This document shows positions 55,126 to 64,000 of a stretch of DNA of 64,000 nt, in pieces. The position numbers and the translations under genes were made by a program. The first letter of the stretch is position 1. Each line of letters starts with the position of its first letter. Under the pieces are notes generated by a model that had not been told where the DNA came from, did not search any database, and worked only from the letters and a program-made list of their open reading frames with translations. This stretch comes from Pseudozyma flocculosa PF-1 (lineage: Eukaryota > Basidiomycota > Ustilaginomycetes > Ustilaginales > Ustilaginaceae): assembly GCF_000417875.1 (NCBI RefSeq), contig NW_006920881.1, positions 471,909 to 535,908 on the forward strand, written 5' to 3'.

Positions 55126-58100
55126 CTACGACACGCGCACGACAATGGCGCCCGGCTCGTCGTCGAGGCTGCGCGACGGGTTAGGGTCAAAGGCGCGCGG
55201 CGCATCGCCAAACGGCAGCACGCTGCGGAGGCGCGGGCAGATGTCGCCCTTTTCGGCGGCGAGCTTGACGGCCTCGAGGGCCTGGCGGCAGTCTTCGCCC
55301 GAGTCGGCCCCGACCCACTCGTAGCCCAGGTTTTTCTTGTCCTTTTTGAAGAAGGCGCGGCGCAGGCTGCGCAGGTGCGACTTGAGGTTGGGGTTGGCCG
55401 TCGTGTGCTCGTCGCCGAAGCACGTGGTGAACTGGCCCTCGAAGGCCAGGATGCGGCGCGAGGCGTCGTAGATGCGCCGGCCGCCGATGGTGTCGACGAC
55501 CAGGTCGAAGCTCGACTCGTGGAGCGAGTTGATGGCCCACAGCGGCTCGCCGACGACGACCTCGTGGGCGCCGTTGGCCTGGCACACGGCGACGCCGTCC
55601 GACACCGAGGGCGGGCACTGGGCGACGATGATGAGGCCCAGCCCGACGGCCTCCTGCATCGTCAGCAGGCCGATGGCGTCGTGGGCGTTGAGGATGAGGA
55701 CGCGCGCGCCGCGCGGCAGCTGGGCGCAGTGGTTGTGCAGGATCTGGAAGGCCGTCACGCCCGCCGAGGGCAGCGCGGCAATCTGCTCCGTCGTCAGGCA
55801 GTCCTTGGGCGCGTGGCAGACGAGGTTGGCGTCGATCGTCATGAACTCGGCCAGCGCCCCCGACTTGCGGCTGTCCTGCAGCCCAAAGACGATGTCGCCC
55901 TTGCGCATCTTCTTGACCTCGTAGCCGCACTCGACGACGCGCCCGCAGAAGCTGCGCCCGGGCACAAAGCCAAACGCGTGCTCGCTCCGCACCCGCTCGC
56001 GCAGCAGCAGCCGGTCCATTTCGTCGATGGCCACCGCAATCACCTGCACCAGCACCTGCGTCGACGACACCTTGCGCGGCGGCGGCGTGTGCGCCGTCAG
56101 CGAGAGCGTCGTCTGGCTCAGCTCGTCCTGCAGGTGCTCCGGCACGTCGAGCGAGGTGCGCTTGTCGGACCCCGCCTCGCCGCCCTGCTGCTTGCGCCGC
56201 GCGACCGACTTGCTCCGGTTCAGGAACGCGCCGCTCGACACCGCGATCGTCTGCATCGTCGTACGCGTGTTGAGCAGCTCGTCGGCGGTGCCGCTGAATC
56301 GCCCGGCGTCCTTGTTCGGCCGGTAGCTGGTCGGCACCGTCTGCATCGTGCTCGGCAGGCTGGCGACCGACTGCGAGGCCGAGGGGCTCGAGTTGAACGA
56401 AGCCACCGAGCCGTTGACGCCGCTGGCGAACGGAGCCGTCGTCGACGCCTCCGGGCTGGCCACGCGGGCCGGGTCATCCGGCGACATTCGTGCCCGGGCC
56501 ACGGGCGGCTGCAGGTACGTGTTGGTGGGCGCACCGAGGGGCGCGGTGCGGACGACGGCAGGCGATGAGGCGGCGCTGATGACCGAATTGGGCCGCGAGA
56601 CGGTCGATGCGGGGAGCGGAGGGAACCTCGACGGGAGATGCGTGACCGAAGGCATCGGCGACAGCGAGCGCGCTTCGGCATCCTCGGGAACCTGGCTCTC
56701 CCACTCGTTGATGGCGCTCATCAGCGAGTTCCTCCGCACCTCCGACACCATGGGCGTCGGCGCAGGCGAGGGTCCCGGCGAGAGGGCGCGCATCTTGCGA
56801 GCGTACGGCGACAGCTCGTGGTTGACGTACGAGTACTCGGGCCGTGGGCTGCTGCGGACGGAAGCCGAGTGGACGCTCGAAGACACCCACGAGGCGTTGG
56901 AACGCGCAGATTGGCTGGGCACGTGGCTGGGCGCTGGCGAGTTCGAACCGGCCTCGGACGCGCCCGAAGACGATGCCTCGCGGCTCATGGCCTCGGAGCT
57001 GGGTGTGAACCTCGAGGCAGAGCTGCTGACGGGCGACGAGGAATGGAACGCCTCGGGGATCCGCGGGACCGGGGGCGCGTCGGCCATGATCTTGGTCATC
57101 GACGAGGACGGGGAGATCGCCCCAGGAACTGCGGAGGACTTGCCATGCTTCCTCGAATGCGACTTGGAACTTGGCGTCGCGGCCACAGGCGCCGCAGGAA
57201 CGGCCGCCATCATCACCGGCTCAGGTTCGGGGATCGCCGGGAGAACGTCGCGGGTCGCGCTGGCGGCGGGCATCGTCTGCAAAGCCGATGCTCGCTTCTT
57301 GCTCGGCTTCCTCGGCGACTCGCTGCGAGACGATCCGGCCATGGGGATGTCGAGGGGAGGCAGAGCATGGTTACCCTTGCGGTCTGCCGACGAGGCGACC
57401 TTGGTGGCAATGAGGCCCGGCGGCAAGCTGAGGCCTTTGCCGTGGTACTCCTGCCACTGCTGCTTCTTCTTGGTCGCGACGGACTTGGATCGGGTCAGCG
57501 AGTCGGCCGCGCCCTGTCCAGACTTGCCGCCCTCGGCAGAGGCGCGCGAGGCGGCCTTCTGGCTCGAGGAGCGGGAGATGAGAGCTGGCCTGCGCGGCTG
57601 AGCCTCCATCGGGTCGTCCTCCAGGATTGTCGGCGTGGTCGGGGCCTGTGCGCCCACAAACGACATTCTGTTATCGGCGGCCGGTGGCGTGGGTGGGATG
57701 AGGTTGATGCCGAGCCTGGGCGGGTTGCCCGTGGGCGTCTTGTCGTCGTTGGCCAGATGGACGACGTCGGCGGGCGTGGGTCGGGGCGGCATCGGCAGGT
57801 GCCTGTCCAGACCGCTGAGGCCTCCGTCCTCGCCCCGACTACCGTCGCGATCGTGCTTGGTTATCAGCTCCGAGCCGGCCGGCGTGGTCTGAGCGGTGCT
57901 GGGCGTGCTGACCTCGGAGGAAGACACGGCCACAGCTCCGACGTCGTCCTGGCTGTCCGAGGCGACAGATTCGTCAACCTCGATGTGCGGCACCTCGCTC
58001 GCAGGCGCAAGTCCGGCGTCATCGGCCTCACCCGCGCCAGGCGCGACCTTCTTGCCGACAATATCCCCTCCGGTTTCGACGGCCGCATCAATCTGGGAGT

Positions 58101-61100
58101 CCTTTTTGAACTCGTCCGGCTGCACGCTGAAGCCCGACAGGGAGAAGGACGAGAAACCATCCATCGCCTTCATCTGCATGGAAAGCCTCCTTTGCGCATC
58201 CGACGGAGAAGGAAGCTCAGCTGTCGACGAGAAGGGCAGGCATGCCAGAGGAAGGGACGCATCAGCCAACAATTGCTCTCTCCGGCCTCTGCGTTTGGCG
58301 ACACACTCACGTTCAGGGGAGTCGACCCTCGCCATGGCGGCCAGGTCCTTGGCCGTGTGGAACTTTTGCGGAGGCGACACGGCGGTCGACGCCTGGCTGA
58401 TATCGGCCATGCTCTGGTCCGGCGTCTCAAAGTTGGCCACCGACTCGGAAGCACGCACGCCGGCGTCGGGCACCGACTTCTTGACTTCGGTGCCGTCGGC
58501 CCGAGGAGCAGCGGGTTCGACGTCGGTGTCGCGCTGCGGCCGCTTACCGAGCGCCTTTTCGGACAGGACCGCAACCTCGGCGTCCGCGACGCCGGACGAA
58601 ACGCCTTCCGGGCTGCTGACCTCGGCCGGCACCCCTGGGCCCGCAGCCGACATGTCAACAGAAGCGTTGCTTCGCATATCGGACGCAGTGTCGTGCGATC
58701 GCTCGCTGGCCATCGACGATCGGGGCTGCGAGTCTACAGACTTGCGGCTCTTGTCCTTGCTGTCCCGCTTGCTCTTTGACTTGCCGCCGAGCGAGAACGT
58801 CGTGCTGCGTTCGCTGCTGATCGACGCCCGGCGCGACTTTTCGCGCTCCTTTTCCCTCTTGCGTTCTGCCTTTTCCGCCTTGGCCTCGGGCGAACGGAGC
58901 GGCAGCGAAAAGAGGGTGTCGGCGAGCGACTTTGAGTGGCGCAGGTTCTTCATTGCGGACTTTGCCGGTGGAGGCTTGTCCTTGCTCGCCACGCCGCCCG
59001 CGACGACAACAGACGGCTTGGTCTGCTCCGCCTGCGGCGGCCTGGTGGTCGCACTGCTGTAGATGCTCGAAGACGAGGACAGCGAGGCGGGCAGCGTGCT
59101 CCTGGTGTCCTCGGGCGGCGGCGCTGGAGCCTCGGGATAGAGCTTGCCCTCCGAGATCTTCAGCCCGCCCATCTCGTCGGGCCGAGCAGGCCGCTTCTGC
59201 CGGGGCCTGTTGAGCACCGAGACCTCGGGCTTGGGCGGGTCAGAGGCAGCAAAGAGGCTCGCGTACTTGCTGGCCGACGATTCGGGATACTTTGGGATCG
59301 CGTGGAGGGAAGTCGAAGCGGGCATCGAAGAGCCGCCCGCAGCGGGCGGATCGTCGACCTTGGCCTTCGAGGCGGCAGCATCCGGGTCCACTTCGTCGGT
59401 TTGATTTAGCAGCCAGACGGCGGCAAAGCTCGGCGCCAGGCCACCAGCTGAGCTGGCGCGAGTCTTGCCATCCTCTTCCTGGCCGGTCTCAGCGCGGCGC
59501 TGGCGCACCTCGTTGATCGTGTCCTGAGCTTCTGCAATCTTTTTGCTGCGAATCGATGCGTTATCAGACCGGCGGATCGAGGCCGCCCTGCCGTCGGAAC
59601 CTAGCCGGTTGACGGTGGTGTCGGACCAGTTCATCCGATCGAAACGGTCAAGGAGGCCGGTCAACGAAGGGCCAAAGAAGTCGTCGCCAACCTTCATCGT
59701 TCTGAGGCGTTCCTGCTCGGCCATGGCGCGCGCTTTGAGGTCGCCGTCGTCGTCGGACAGGTCGGCGGGAGAGTCCGAGTCGTCGTCGCCCATCTTGATC
59801 CTCCGGGACGACGGCCTGCTGCGTCCGCCGACGATGCCGCTCAGCGCAAAGGTCGTGCCGAGACTGATGTCGCTGAGGCGCCTGGATAGCGTCCCGGGCC
59901 TGGACGACCGCGAGGAACGCACGCTGAGTGGCCGCTGCGACGACATTGACCTCGCCGCGGACGAAGCCGAGTCGCTACCCGCATCGTCCTCGCCATCCTT
60001 ATTTGAGATGTCGGCCGCAGCGCCATCATCCGCGCCAACTTCGGTGGCTTCGTTTGGCTCGTCATCCTCGTCGCTCCCATCGAAGGTGACACCCTTGGCG
60101 GTGGGGGTGCTGCGACCGCTCTTTGCCGATCGGTAGTCGGACGCCGACGACTGGCGTGTGACCATAGGGGGTCGAGCGGCCACCAATCCGAGCGAGTTGG
60201 TTGCGAGATCCGCATCCGACGGCTCATTCTCGTCCCTGACCCTTTCTGACGGCTTCTCGGTGGTCTGCGGCATCGCGATGCCGCCATCCTTGGCGGGAGG
60301 CAGAGGCGCATCCTCCTCGGCATCACTCTCACTGTCGCTCTCGACCCTGAGCTGCTCGACCTTGGCGGTCTTGTCGTCCTTGTCGTCCTTGATAATTGCG
60401 GCTGCGGCCGGGGGCAACGACGAAAGCGTCAGCTCTGGCTCCGGGCCGGGCTGCTTGAAAAGCGGAGACTCGGCCTGGCTCTCGCTGGCGGCGGAGCTGG
60501 CGTCTGGAGAGGGCGATCGCGCCCTCGAGATGGCGATGCTGGGCGTGATGTCGGTGGAGGGCAACTCGACCTCTTGGGTCATGTTGCTACCGGATCGGTG
60601 GTGCCGCAGCACCGCATCGTACTCGGTGTAGCGCCGCGTCGTCGACTTGCCCCGAACCGACTGGAGGTTCTTCATCTCGTGGTTGCGGTTGTGCCCGTTG
60701 CTGGATGTCTCTTCGTCCTCCTCGGCCACAACGTCGAGGGTTTGGTTCGCCAGGATCTCGTCCTCGTCCGAAGAGCTCTCTTCCGTCTCCGGCTCGGATT
60801 CTGACTCCGCCTCTAACCCGTTGCTCGCACCGGGGACTGGAGGCGCGAACGCCGTCTGCGCCTGCGTCGAGGATGGCGCGGCCGCAGGGAAAGGTGCCGC
60901 CGTGTAGTCTTCGATGGGTGCAGGCACCGCCCGGACGGCGGGAACGGCCAGGGGGATCGGAGCTGCAGCCACGTAGCCCAGCGGAGGCGAGGCCGCGGTC
61001 GCTACGACGGGCGATCGAGGAGGCGAGGCGAACTCGCTGCTGAGTCGGTGGCTGAGCGCGGGGCTGACGAGCTCGCCGGGCTGCAGATTGGTAGGCATGT

Positions 61101-62199
61101 TTGGCGGCAGCGGCGGCGGCTCGCCAATGACCTGCGAGGCCGCCCTGGCCAGGAGGTCTTGCCGGCCCACGCCCGGGTCGCGCTGGAGCTGCTCGTACTG
61201 AGCGTCCTGGTTGAGCTCCTTTTGCACCCTCGCCACGACGCTCTTGCGCTTCTCGACGCGGGCTTGCGACTTGGCGGTGGTGCCGGCGGGCGATGCGGGC
61301 GCCAGCTTCGGCATCGAGTCCCACGTCTTTGCCACCTCGGTGCCGGCCATGCTGTCCACGAAGCTCTTCCAGTCCTGGGAGCCGGTGGTGCTCTTGGTCC
61401 GTCCGATCCTTCCGATCGAGCCCACCGGGCTGGTCGGGCGTGCGGCCGGGTCGACGGGTGCGGCGCTGCCTCGACCGAGGGAGCTACGGGACCCCTGCCG
61501 TATGAGCGAAGGCGGCTGCTGGCCCAGCGGAGCGACGCCCGACGGTGTGCGCATGTTGCTGACCGAGACGCCGGATGGCAACGACGGCAGCGGCGGCGGC
61601 GCCGACCGTGCAGAATTGAACCGCGATCGCGTGTAGGCATCGCCGTAGTCGCTGCGCGTACCCCGCGGCGGAGCGACCGAGGAGCCGATGCCGGCGAAGC
61701 TGGGCATGGCCGGAGGGGCTTCAGGCTCGGAAAAGACGCTGCCAGCCACGCTGGGAGCTCTCGACGCCGATCTGCCCAGCTTGAGGCTGCCTGCCTCCCA
61801 CCACCGGCCCTTCTTTGGCGAGTAGGTGGCGTTGCTCTCGGCATAGGGCGCGATGCTGCTGGCGCCGTCGTTGAAGACGCTGCCGTTGGAGATTGACGGC
61901 CTGCGGTCCTTTTTGCGGAAGCGGCTGAAGCGGCTGGTGGTGCTCATGCCAGAGACCGAGGGCGCGTTGCTGGCCCCTCCGCCCGTCTGACCGAGGCCGC
62001 CCTTGCCGCCGGCCCCGCCGCTCTTAAACATGGACCCGGAGAGAATCGACTGCGGTCTACCCGGAGCATTCGGAAGGTCCGGCGGGGCGCTCCATCCTGC
62101 TCGGTTCGAGCCGGACTTTGCCGAAGAGGAAGGCGGGGGTTCCGCATAGCTCTGCGATGGCCTCTTAAGGATGGTATCGATGAAGGTGTGCTTCGGCAT
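55126..62199 (-). CDS. Giant protein: disordered N-terminal region fused to a degenerate MDR (quinone-reductase-like) domain
   Basis: Minus strand, ATG at 62199. A 90-nt intron (58310-58221; GTGAGTGTGT donor, ACAG acceptor, branch-like CTGAT) has no stop and is a multiple of three; removing it gives about 2,327 aa and joins DSPE to PELPSPSDAQRR. Residues 1 to about 2000 are Ser/Pro/Lys-rich, disordered, with many acidic and SRS/RSK clusters and short basic-Ser motifs. The last about 320 residues form an MDR-superfamily domain (VIAVAIDEMDRLLLRERV ... GFVPGRSFCGRVVECGYEV ... GVTAFQILHNHC). In the dinucleotide-binding site the usual Gly-rich motif (GAxGGVG type) reads LILNAHDAIGLL, lacking two of the glycines, so cofactor binding is doubtful. 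I know no named function; an Ast1-like or cell-polarity scaffold is possible. Confidence 0.8.
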   Translation of the reverse strand: MPKHTFIDTILKRPSQSYAEPPPSSSAKSGSNRAGWSAPPDLPNAPGRPQSILSGSMFKSGGAGGKGGLGQTGGGASNAPSVSGMSTTSRFSRFRKKDRRPSISNGSVFNDGASSIAPYAESNATYSPKKGRWWEAGSLKLGRSASRAPSVAGSVFSEPEAPPAMPSFAGIGSSVAPPRGTRSDYGDAYTRSRFNSARSAPPPLPSLPSGVSVSNMRTPSGVAPLGQQPPSLIRQGSRSSLGRGSAAPVDPAARPTSPVGSIGRIGRTKSTTGSQDWKSFVDSMAGTEVAKTWDSMPKLAPASPAGTTAKSQARVEKRKSVVARVQKELNQDAQYEQLQRDPGVGRQDLLARAASQVIGEPPPLPPNMPTNLQPGELVSPALSHRLSSEFASPPRSPVVATAASPPLGYVAAAPIPLAVPAVRAVPAPIEDYTAAPFPAAAPSSTQAQTAFAPPVPGASNGLEAESESEPETEESSSDEDEILANQTLDVVAEEDEETSSNGHNRNHEMKNLQSVRGKSTTRRYTEYDAVLRHHRSGSNMTQEVELPSTDITPSIAISRARSPSPDASSAASESQAESPLFKQPGPEPELTLSSLPPAAAAIIKDDKDDKTAKVEQLRVESDSESDAEEDAPLPPAKDGGIAMPQTTEKPSERVRDENEPSDADLATNSLGLVAARPPMVTRQSSASDYRSAKSGRSTPTAKGVTFDGSDEDDEPNEATEVGADDGAAADISNKDGEDDAGSDSASSAARSMSSQRPLSVRSSRSSRPGTLSRRLSDISLGTTFALSGIVGGRSRPSSRRIKMGDDDSDSPADLSDDDGDLKARAMAEQERLRTMKVGDDFFGPSLTGLLDRFDRMNWSDTTVNRLGSDGRAASIRRSDNASIRSKKIAEAQDTINEVRQRRAETGQEEDGKTRASSAGGLAPSFAAVWLLNQTDEVDPDAAASKAKVDDPPAAGGSSMPASTSLHAIPKYPESSASKYASLFAASDPPKPEVSVLNRPRQKRPARPDEMGGLKISEGKLYPEAPAPPPEDTRSTLPASLSSSSSIYSSATTRPPQAEQTKPSVVVAGGVASKDKPPPAKSAMKNLRHSKSLADTLFSLPLRSPEAKAEKAERKREKEREKSRRASISSERSTTFSLGGKSKSKRDSKDKSRKSVDSQPRSSMASERSHDTASDMRSNASVDMSAAGPGVPAEVSSPEGVSSGVADAEVAVLSEKALGKRPQRDTDVEPAAPRADGTEVKKSVPDAGVRASESVANFETPDQSMADISQASTAVSPPQKFHTAKDLAAMARVDSPERECVAKRRGRREQLLADASLPLACLPFSSTAELPSPSDAQRRLSMQMKAMDGFSSFSLSGFSVQPDEFKKDSQIDAAVETGGDIVGKKVAPGAGEADDAGLAPASEVPHIEVDESVASDSQDDVGAVAVSSSEVSTPSTAQTTPAGSELITKHDRDGSRGEDGGLSGLDRHLPMPPRPTPADVVHLANDDKTPTGNPPRLGINLIPPTPPAADNRMSFVGAQAPTTPTILEDDPMEAQPRRPALISRSSSQKAASRASAEGGKSGQGAADSLTRSKSVATKKKQQWQEYHGKGLSLPPGLIATKVASSADRKGNHALPPLDIPMAGSSRSESPRKPSKKRASALQTMPAASATRDVLPAIPEPEPVMMAAVPAAPVAATPSSKSHSRKHGKSSAVPGAISPSSSMTKIMADAPPVPRIPEAFHSSSPVSSSASRFTPSSEAMSREASSSGASEAGSNSPAPSHVPSQSARSNASWVSSSVHSASVRSSPRPEYSYVNHELSPYARKMRALSPGPSPAPTPMVSEVRRNSLMSAINEWESQVPEDAEARSLSPMPSVTHLPSRFPPLPASTVSRPNSVISAASSPAVVRTAPLGAPTNTYLQPPVARARMSPDDPARVASPEASTTAPFASGVNGSVASFNSSPSASQSVASLPSTMQTVPTSYRPNKDAGRFSGTADELLNTRTTMQTIAVSSGAFLNRSKSVARRKQQGGEAGSDKRTSLDVPEHLQDELSQTTLSLTAHTPPPRKVSSTQVLVQVIAVAIDEMDRLLLRERVRSEHAFGFVPGRSFCGRVVECGYEVKKMRKGDIVFGLQDSRKSGALAEFMTIDANLVCHAPKDCLTTEQIAALPSAGVTAFQILHNHCAQLPRGARVLILNAHDAIGLLTMQEAVGLGLIIVAQCPPSVSDGVAVCQANGAHEVVVGEPLWAINSLHESSFDLVVDTIGGRRIYDASRRILAFEGQFTTCFGDEHTTANPNLKSHLRSLRRAFFKKDKKNLGYEWVGADSGEDCRQALEAVKLAAEKGDICPRLRSVLPFGDAPRAFDPNPSRSLDDEPGAIVVRVS

Positions 62200-63130
62200 G
62201 GCTGGAGAGTTGCCTACGCTCGCCGGCTAGGCACCAGGTTGCCGAGGTTGTTTCGGGGTCGAGGCTCGAGTGCTCGGTCGCGGGGGGGCAGGTGCTAACG
62301 GGATCAGCACGACATCTGGTCGCCGCGGGGTATCGATTGGAGAGACGATTCGAGACTGAAATCGATTGTTCCGATATGTGTACTACGAAGCAGTATGGTT
62401 GGCGGCGGGCTGTCCGATGACTGTGGCTGTGTGGAGACCCTTCGGATGGATCCGAGCGGAGCGACGGGCCGAGGCTCAACTTCGACTAGAGGACGGCCGA
62501 CACGAGGGTCGCGGATGGGCAGGTACCGGTGGTGATGACGGCGGCGGTGGTGGTGGTGGTGTTGATGGTGGTGAGGAAGATGAGGACGATGGCGGTGCGA
62601 GCAGTCGACAGACGAGCAAGGATGACGAGAGCCCGCTGCTAGAAGGAGGAACGGGCGCTGTTAGAGCTCGCCGATTCGATGTTGCCTGCCCCATCGCGAA
62701 GTCAGCCAGCGCAGCCGGGCAAGCCCCAGGCAGAAGAGGACCGGCAGTTAGGGGGGAATGCCTCGCACAGGCATCCGCATCCAACCCTGGCTGGCCCCGC
62801 TGCAAGGATCGCTCGCAGCGGGCCCACTCACCCGCCCCCAAGCCTGCCTCTCCTCTCGAACGGCGCTCTGCTTCCCTGGCTCACGGCACATCGCAGCCGA
62901 TCTCTTTCTTGGCTTTCCTCGGCGCTCGTCCAGACGGCGATAGGGCTTGGCTGTATACGATGTGCGCAAGGCAGGCGCGGCGGTGAGCAGCAGCGGCAAA
63001 GCTACCTTGGGCTCGTGGGCACGAGGGAGCCCCCTGAGGCGGCCCCTCTTTGCTCCCGGGCTCGACCAAGCAGGCGGATCCAAAGAACGAGAGAGTCGGC
63101 TCGCCGTGCGCGCCCTGCAGCGGAGCAACG

Positions 63131-63161
<31 letters not shown>

Positions 63162-63733
63162 AGCGGGCGAGCAACCAACCGCGCTACCGGCGTTTGCTTC
63201 CTTCGCCCTGCTGCGCTGCCTGAGTTCGTGCGCAAAGGCAAACCTCGCGCGTTACGTCCCTTTGCACACAGCACGTACAAGACCTACACGCTTCGATCTG
63301 GCGGCAAACGAGGCTCGCGGAGGTCAAACCACCTCACCACTTTCCGCGCCCGTCTACGCCCTCCCTCCCTCCCTCAACAGGACCTGGGAGCGTAACCCAT
63401 CGCCCGCGGACCTACACATCATCCGATCTGCGGACCTCTGGTCAGAGGTGTTCAGCAGCAAGAAATGAAGGCCAGGCAGCGGCACCATTGTCTTTGTCCA
63501 CGACATCGACGGGAGCATCGTACACCTCTTTGCGGGAGCCGGATAGCGCAGGCTTGCTCTGCGACCTTAGACGGCACGCCAGCTGCCGACCTGCCGTTCT
63601 TTTGGGCTGCACGATCCAGGGTGCCCACCCGAAGATCGGCGTCGCATGCGTGAGCGCACCCTCCTGGCTACTACTACTGCCAACTTCGTCTGCTGCTTGT
63701 CGGCTGCTTCTGTCCTCGATTGGCGCACCCCAG
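62200..63733. other. Region upstream of the MDR gene, with possible exons of a membrane-protein gene
   Basis: About 1.5 kb. The left part is the likely promoter of the giant MDR gene, with GGTGGT repeats at about 62525-62580. A GCAA tetranucleotide stretch lies at 63131-63165. From about 63371, GC3-rich pieces appear (63371-63440 after a CCTCAACAG acceptor; 63480-63545; 63550-63600) that could be exons of the gene at 63734, but no consistent splice structure emerges. Confidence 0.4.
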
Positions 63734-63794
63734 GACCCTGGTCCTCGACAACGACGACCAGGTGGGGACGGAGCACGGCGAAGCTGCCACCGCT

Positions 63795-63826
<32 letters not shown>

Positions 63827-64000
63827 GTCCTACGTGTCGTGCGCCAGCATCGTATCGATTGCCATCCGAAGGCTCGCTTCAGCCGACTCGCTTCGCCGGA
63901 CCTCTGAGCTTGACGATCCGGGGCAGCTCTTCAGCTCTCCTGCTCGACCGGACGTGAGCACCCCAGAGCGGTGGAGCGATGTCGGAGGACCCTTGATTCA
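63734..64000 (+). CDS. Partial exon of a probable single-pass membrane protein with a poly-valine segment
   Basis: Following a CCCCAG acceptor, one frame is open for 88 codons to the window edge: TLVLDNDDQVGTEHGEAAT, then ten GTC and one GTG codon (11 Val, 63795-63827), then SYVSCASIVSIAIRRLASADSLRRTSELDD and an acidic/Pro tail. The Val run plus following residues make a transmembrane-length hydrophobic segment followed by positive charges, fitting a type I single-pass protein. In many basidiomycete membrane proteins an ectodomain ends in a motif like HTLVLxN before the TM helix. Upstream fragments GTIVFVHDIDGSIVHLFAG and ATLDGTPAADLPFF resemble such an ectodomain, but they sit in different frames and cannot be joined without an implausibly short (39-nt) intron or a sequencing error. 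It continues beyond the window. Confidence 0.5.

Noticed and set aside
63540..63650. Minus-strand C-terminus-like frame near the right edge
   Set aside because: A minus frame reads plausibly to a stop, but its codons have low third-position G/C, unlike real genes here; the plus-strand reading fits better.

Overview
The window is GC-rich nuclear DNA from a fungus. Most genes carry short spliceosomal introns (about 78 to 176 nt, mostly GTGAGT-type donors), codons strongly prefer G or C in the third position, and there are no operons. Gene content (neurofibromin-type RasGAP, calcineurin B, VAC14, CTNNBL1, RBM42, GMF, an NGR1-like RNA-binding protein) together with the intron style points to a basidiomycete. 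Ustilaginomycotina (smut relatives) is my best guess, but the sequence alone does not prove it.

Layout. Positions 1-447 hold the 5' end of a minus-strand gene that leaves the window. From 2.5 to 11.8 kb lies one very large RasGAP gene (NF1/IRA type), followed by TCTP, a minus-strand tRNA-Asn with a tiny intron, calcineurin B (minus) and proteasome beta-1 (plus). From 17.7 to 26.2 kb come a small secreted protein, VAC14, and a USP36/Ubp16-type deubiquitinase. From 26.7 to 31.7 kb are tubulin cofactor A and an NGR1-like two-RRM protein, then a 4.8 kb stretch with no gene I can support. From 36.5 to 43.0 kb come Xaa-Pro aminopeptidase P, a probably mitochondrial GFO/IDH/MocA oxidoreductase and a GMF/Aim7 homologue. 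From 43.2 to 47.5 kb is a large low-complexity protein interrupted by a 42-N assembly gap. From 48.7 to 54.8 kb come an alpha/beta-hydrolase and two splicing-related genes (RBM42 and CTNNBL1, divergent). From 55.1 to 62.2 kb is a giant disordered protein ending in a degenerate MDR reductase-like domain. The last 0.3 kb holds part of a probable single-pass membrane protein.

Functional links are those of a housekeeping region. There is Ras signalling (NF1), Ca2+ signalling (CNB1), protein turnover (PRE3, USP36-like), phosphoinositide and vacuole control (VAC14), cytoskeleton (TBCA, GMF) and mRNA processing (NGR1-like, RBM42, CTNNBL1). Several pairs share divergent promoters: CNB1/PRE3, VAC14/USP, low-complexity protein/hydrolase, and RBM42/CTNNBL1.

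I found no transposon, CRISPR array, biosynthetic cluster or prokaryotic-style system. The least ordinary items are the MDR pseudoenzyme-like fusion, the poly-valine membrane segment at the right edge, the duplicated CCAAT-bearing block upstream of the aminopeptidase, a cluster of CGGT half-sites upstream of the secreted protein, and the artefact-like duplication around the assembly gap.
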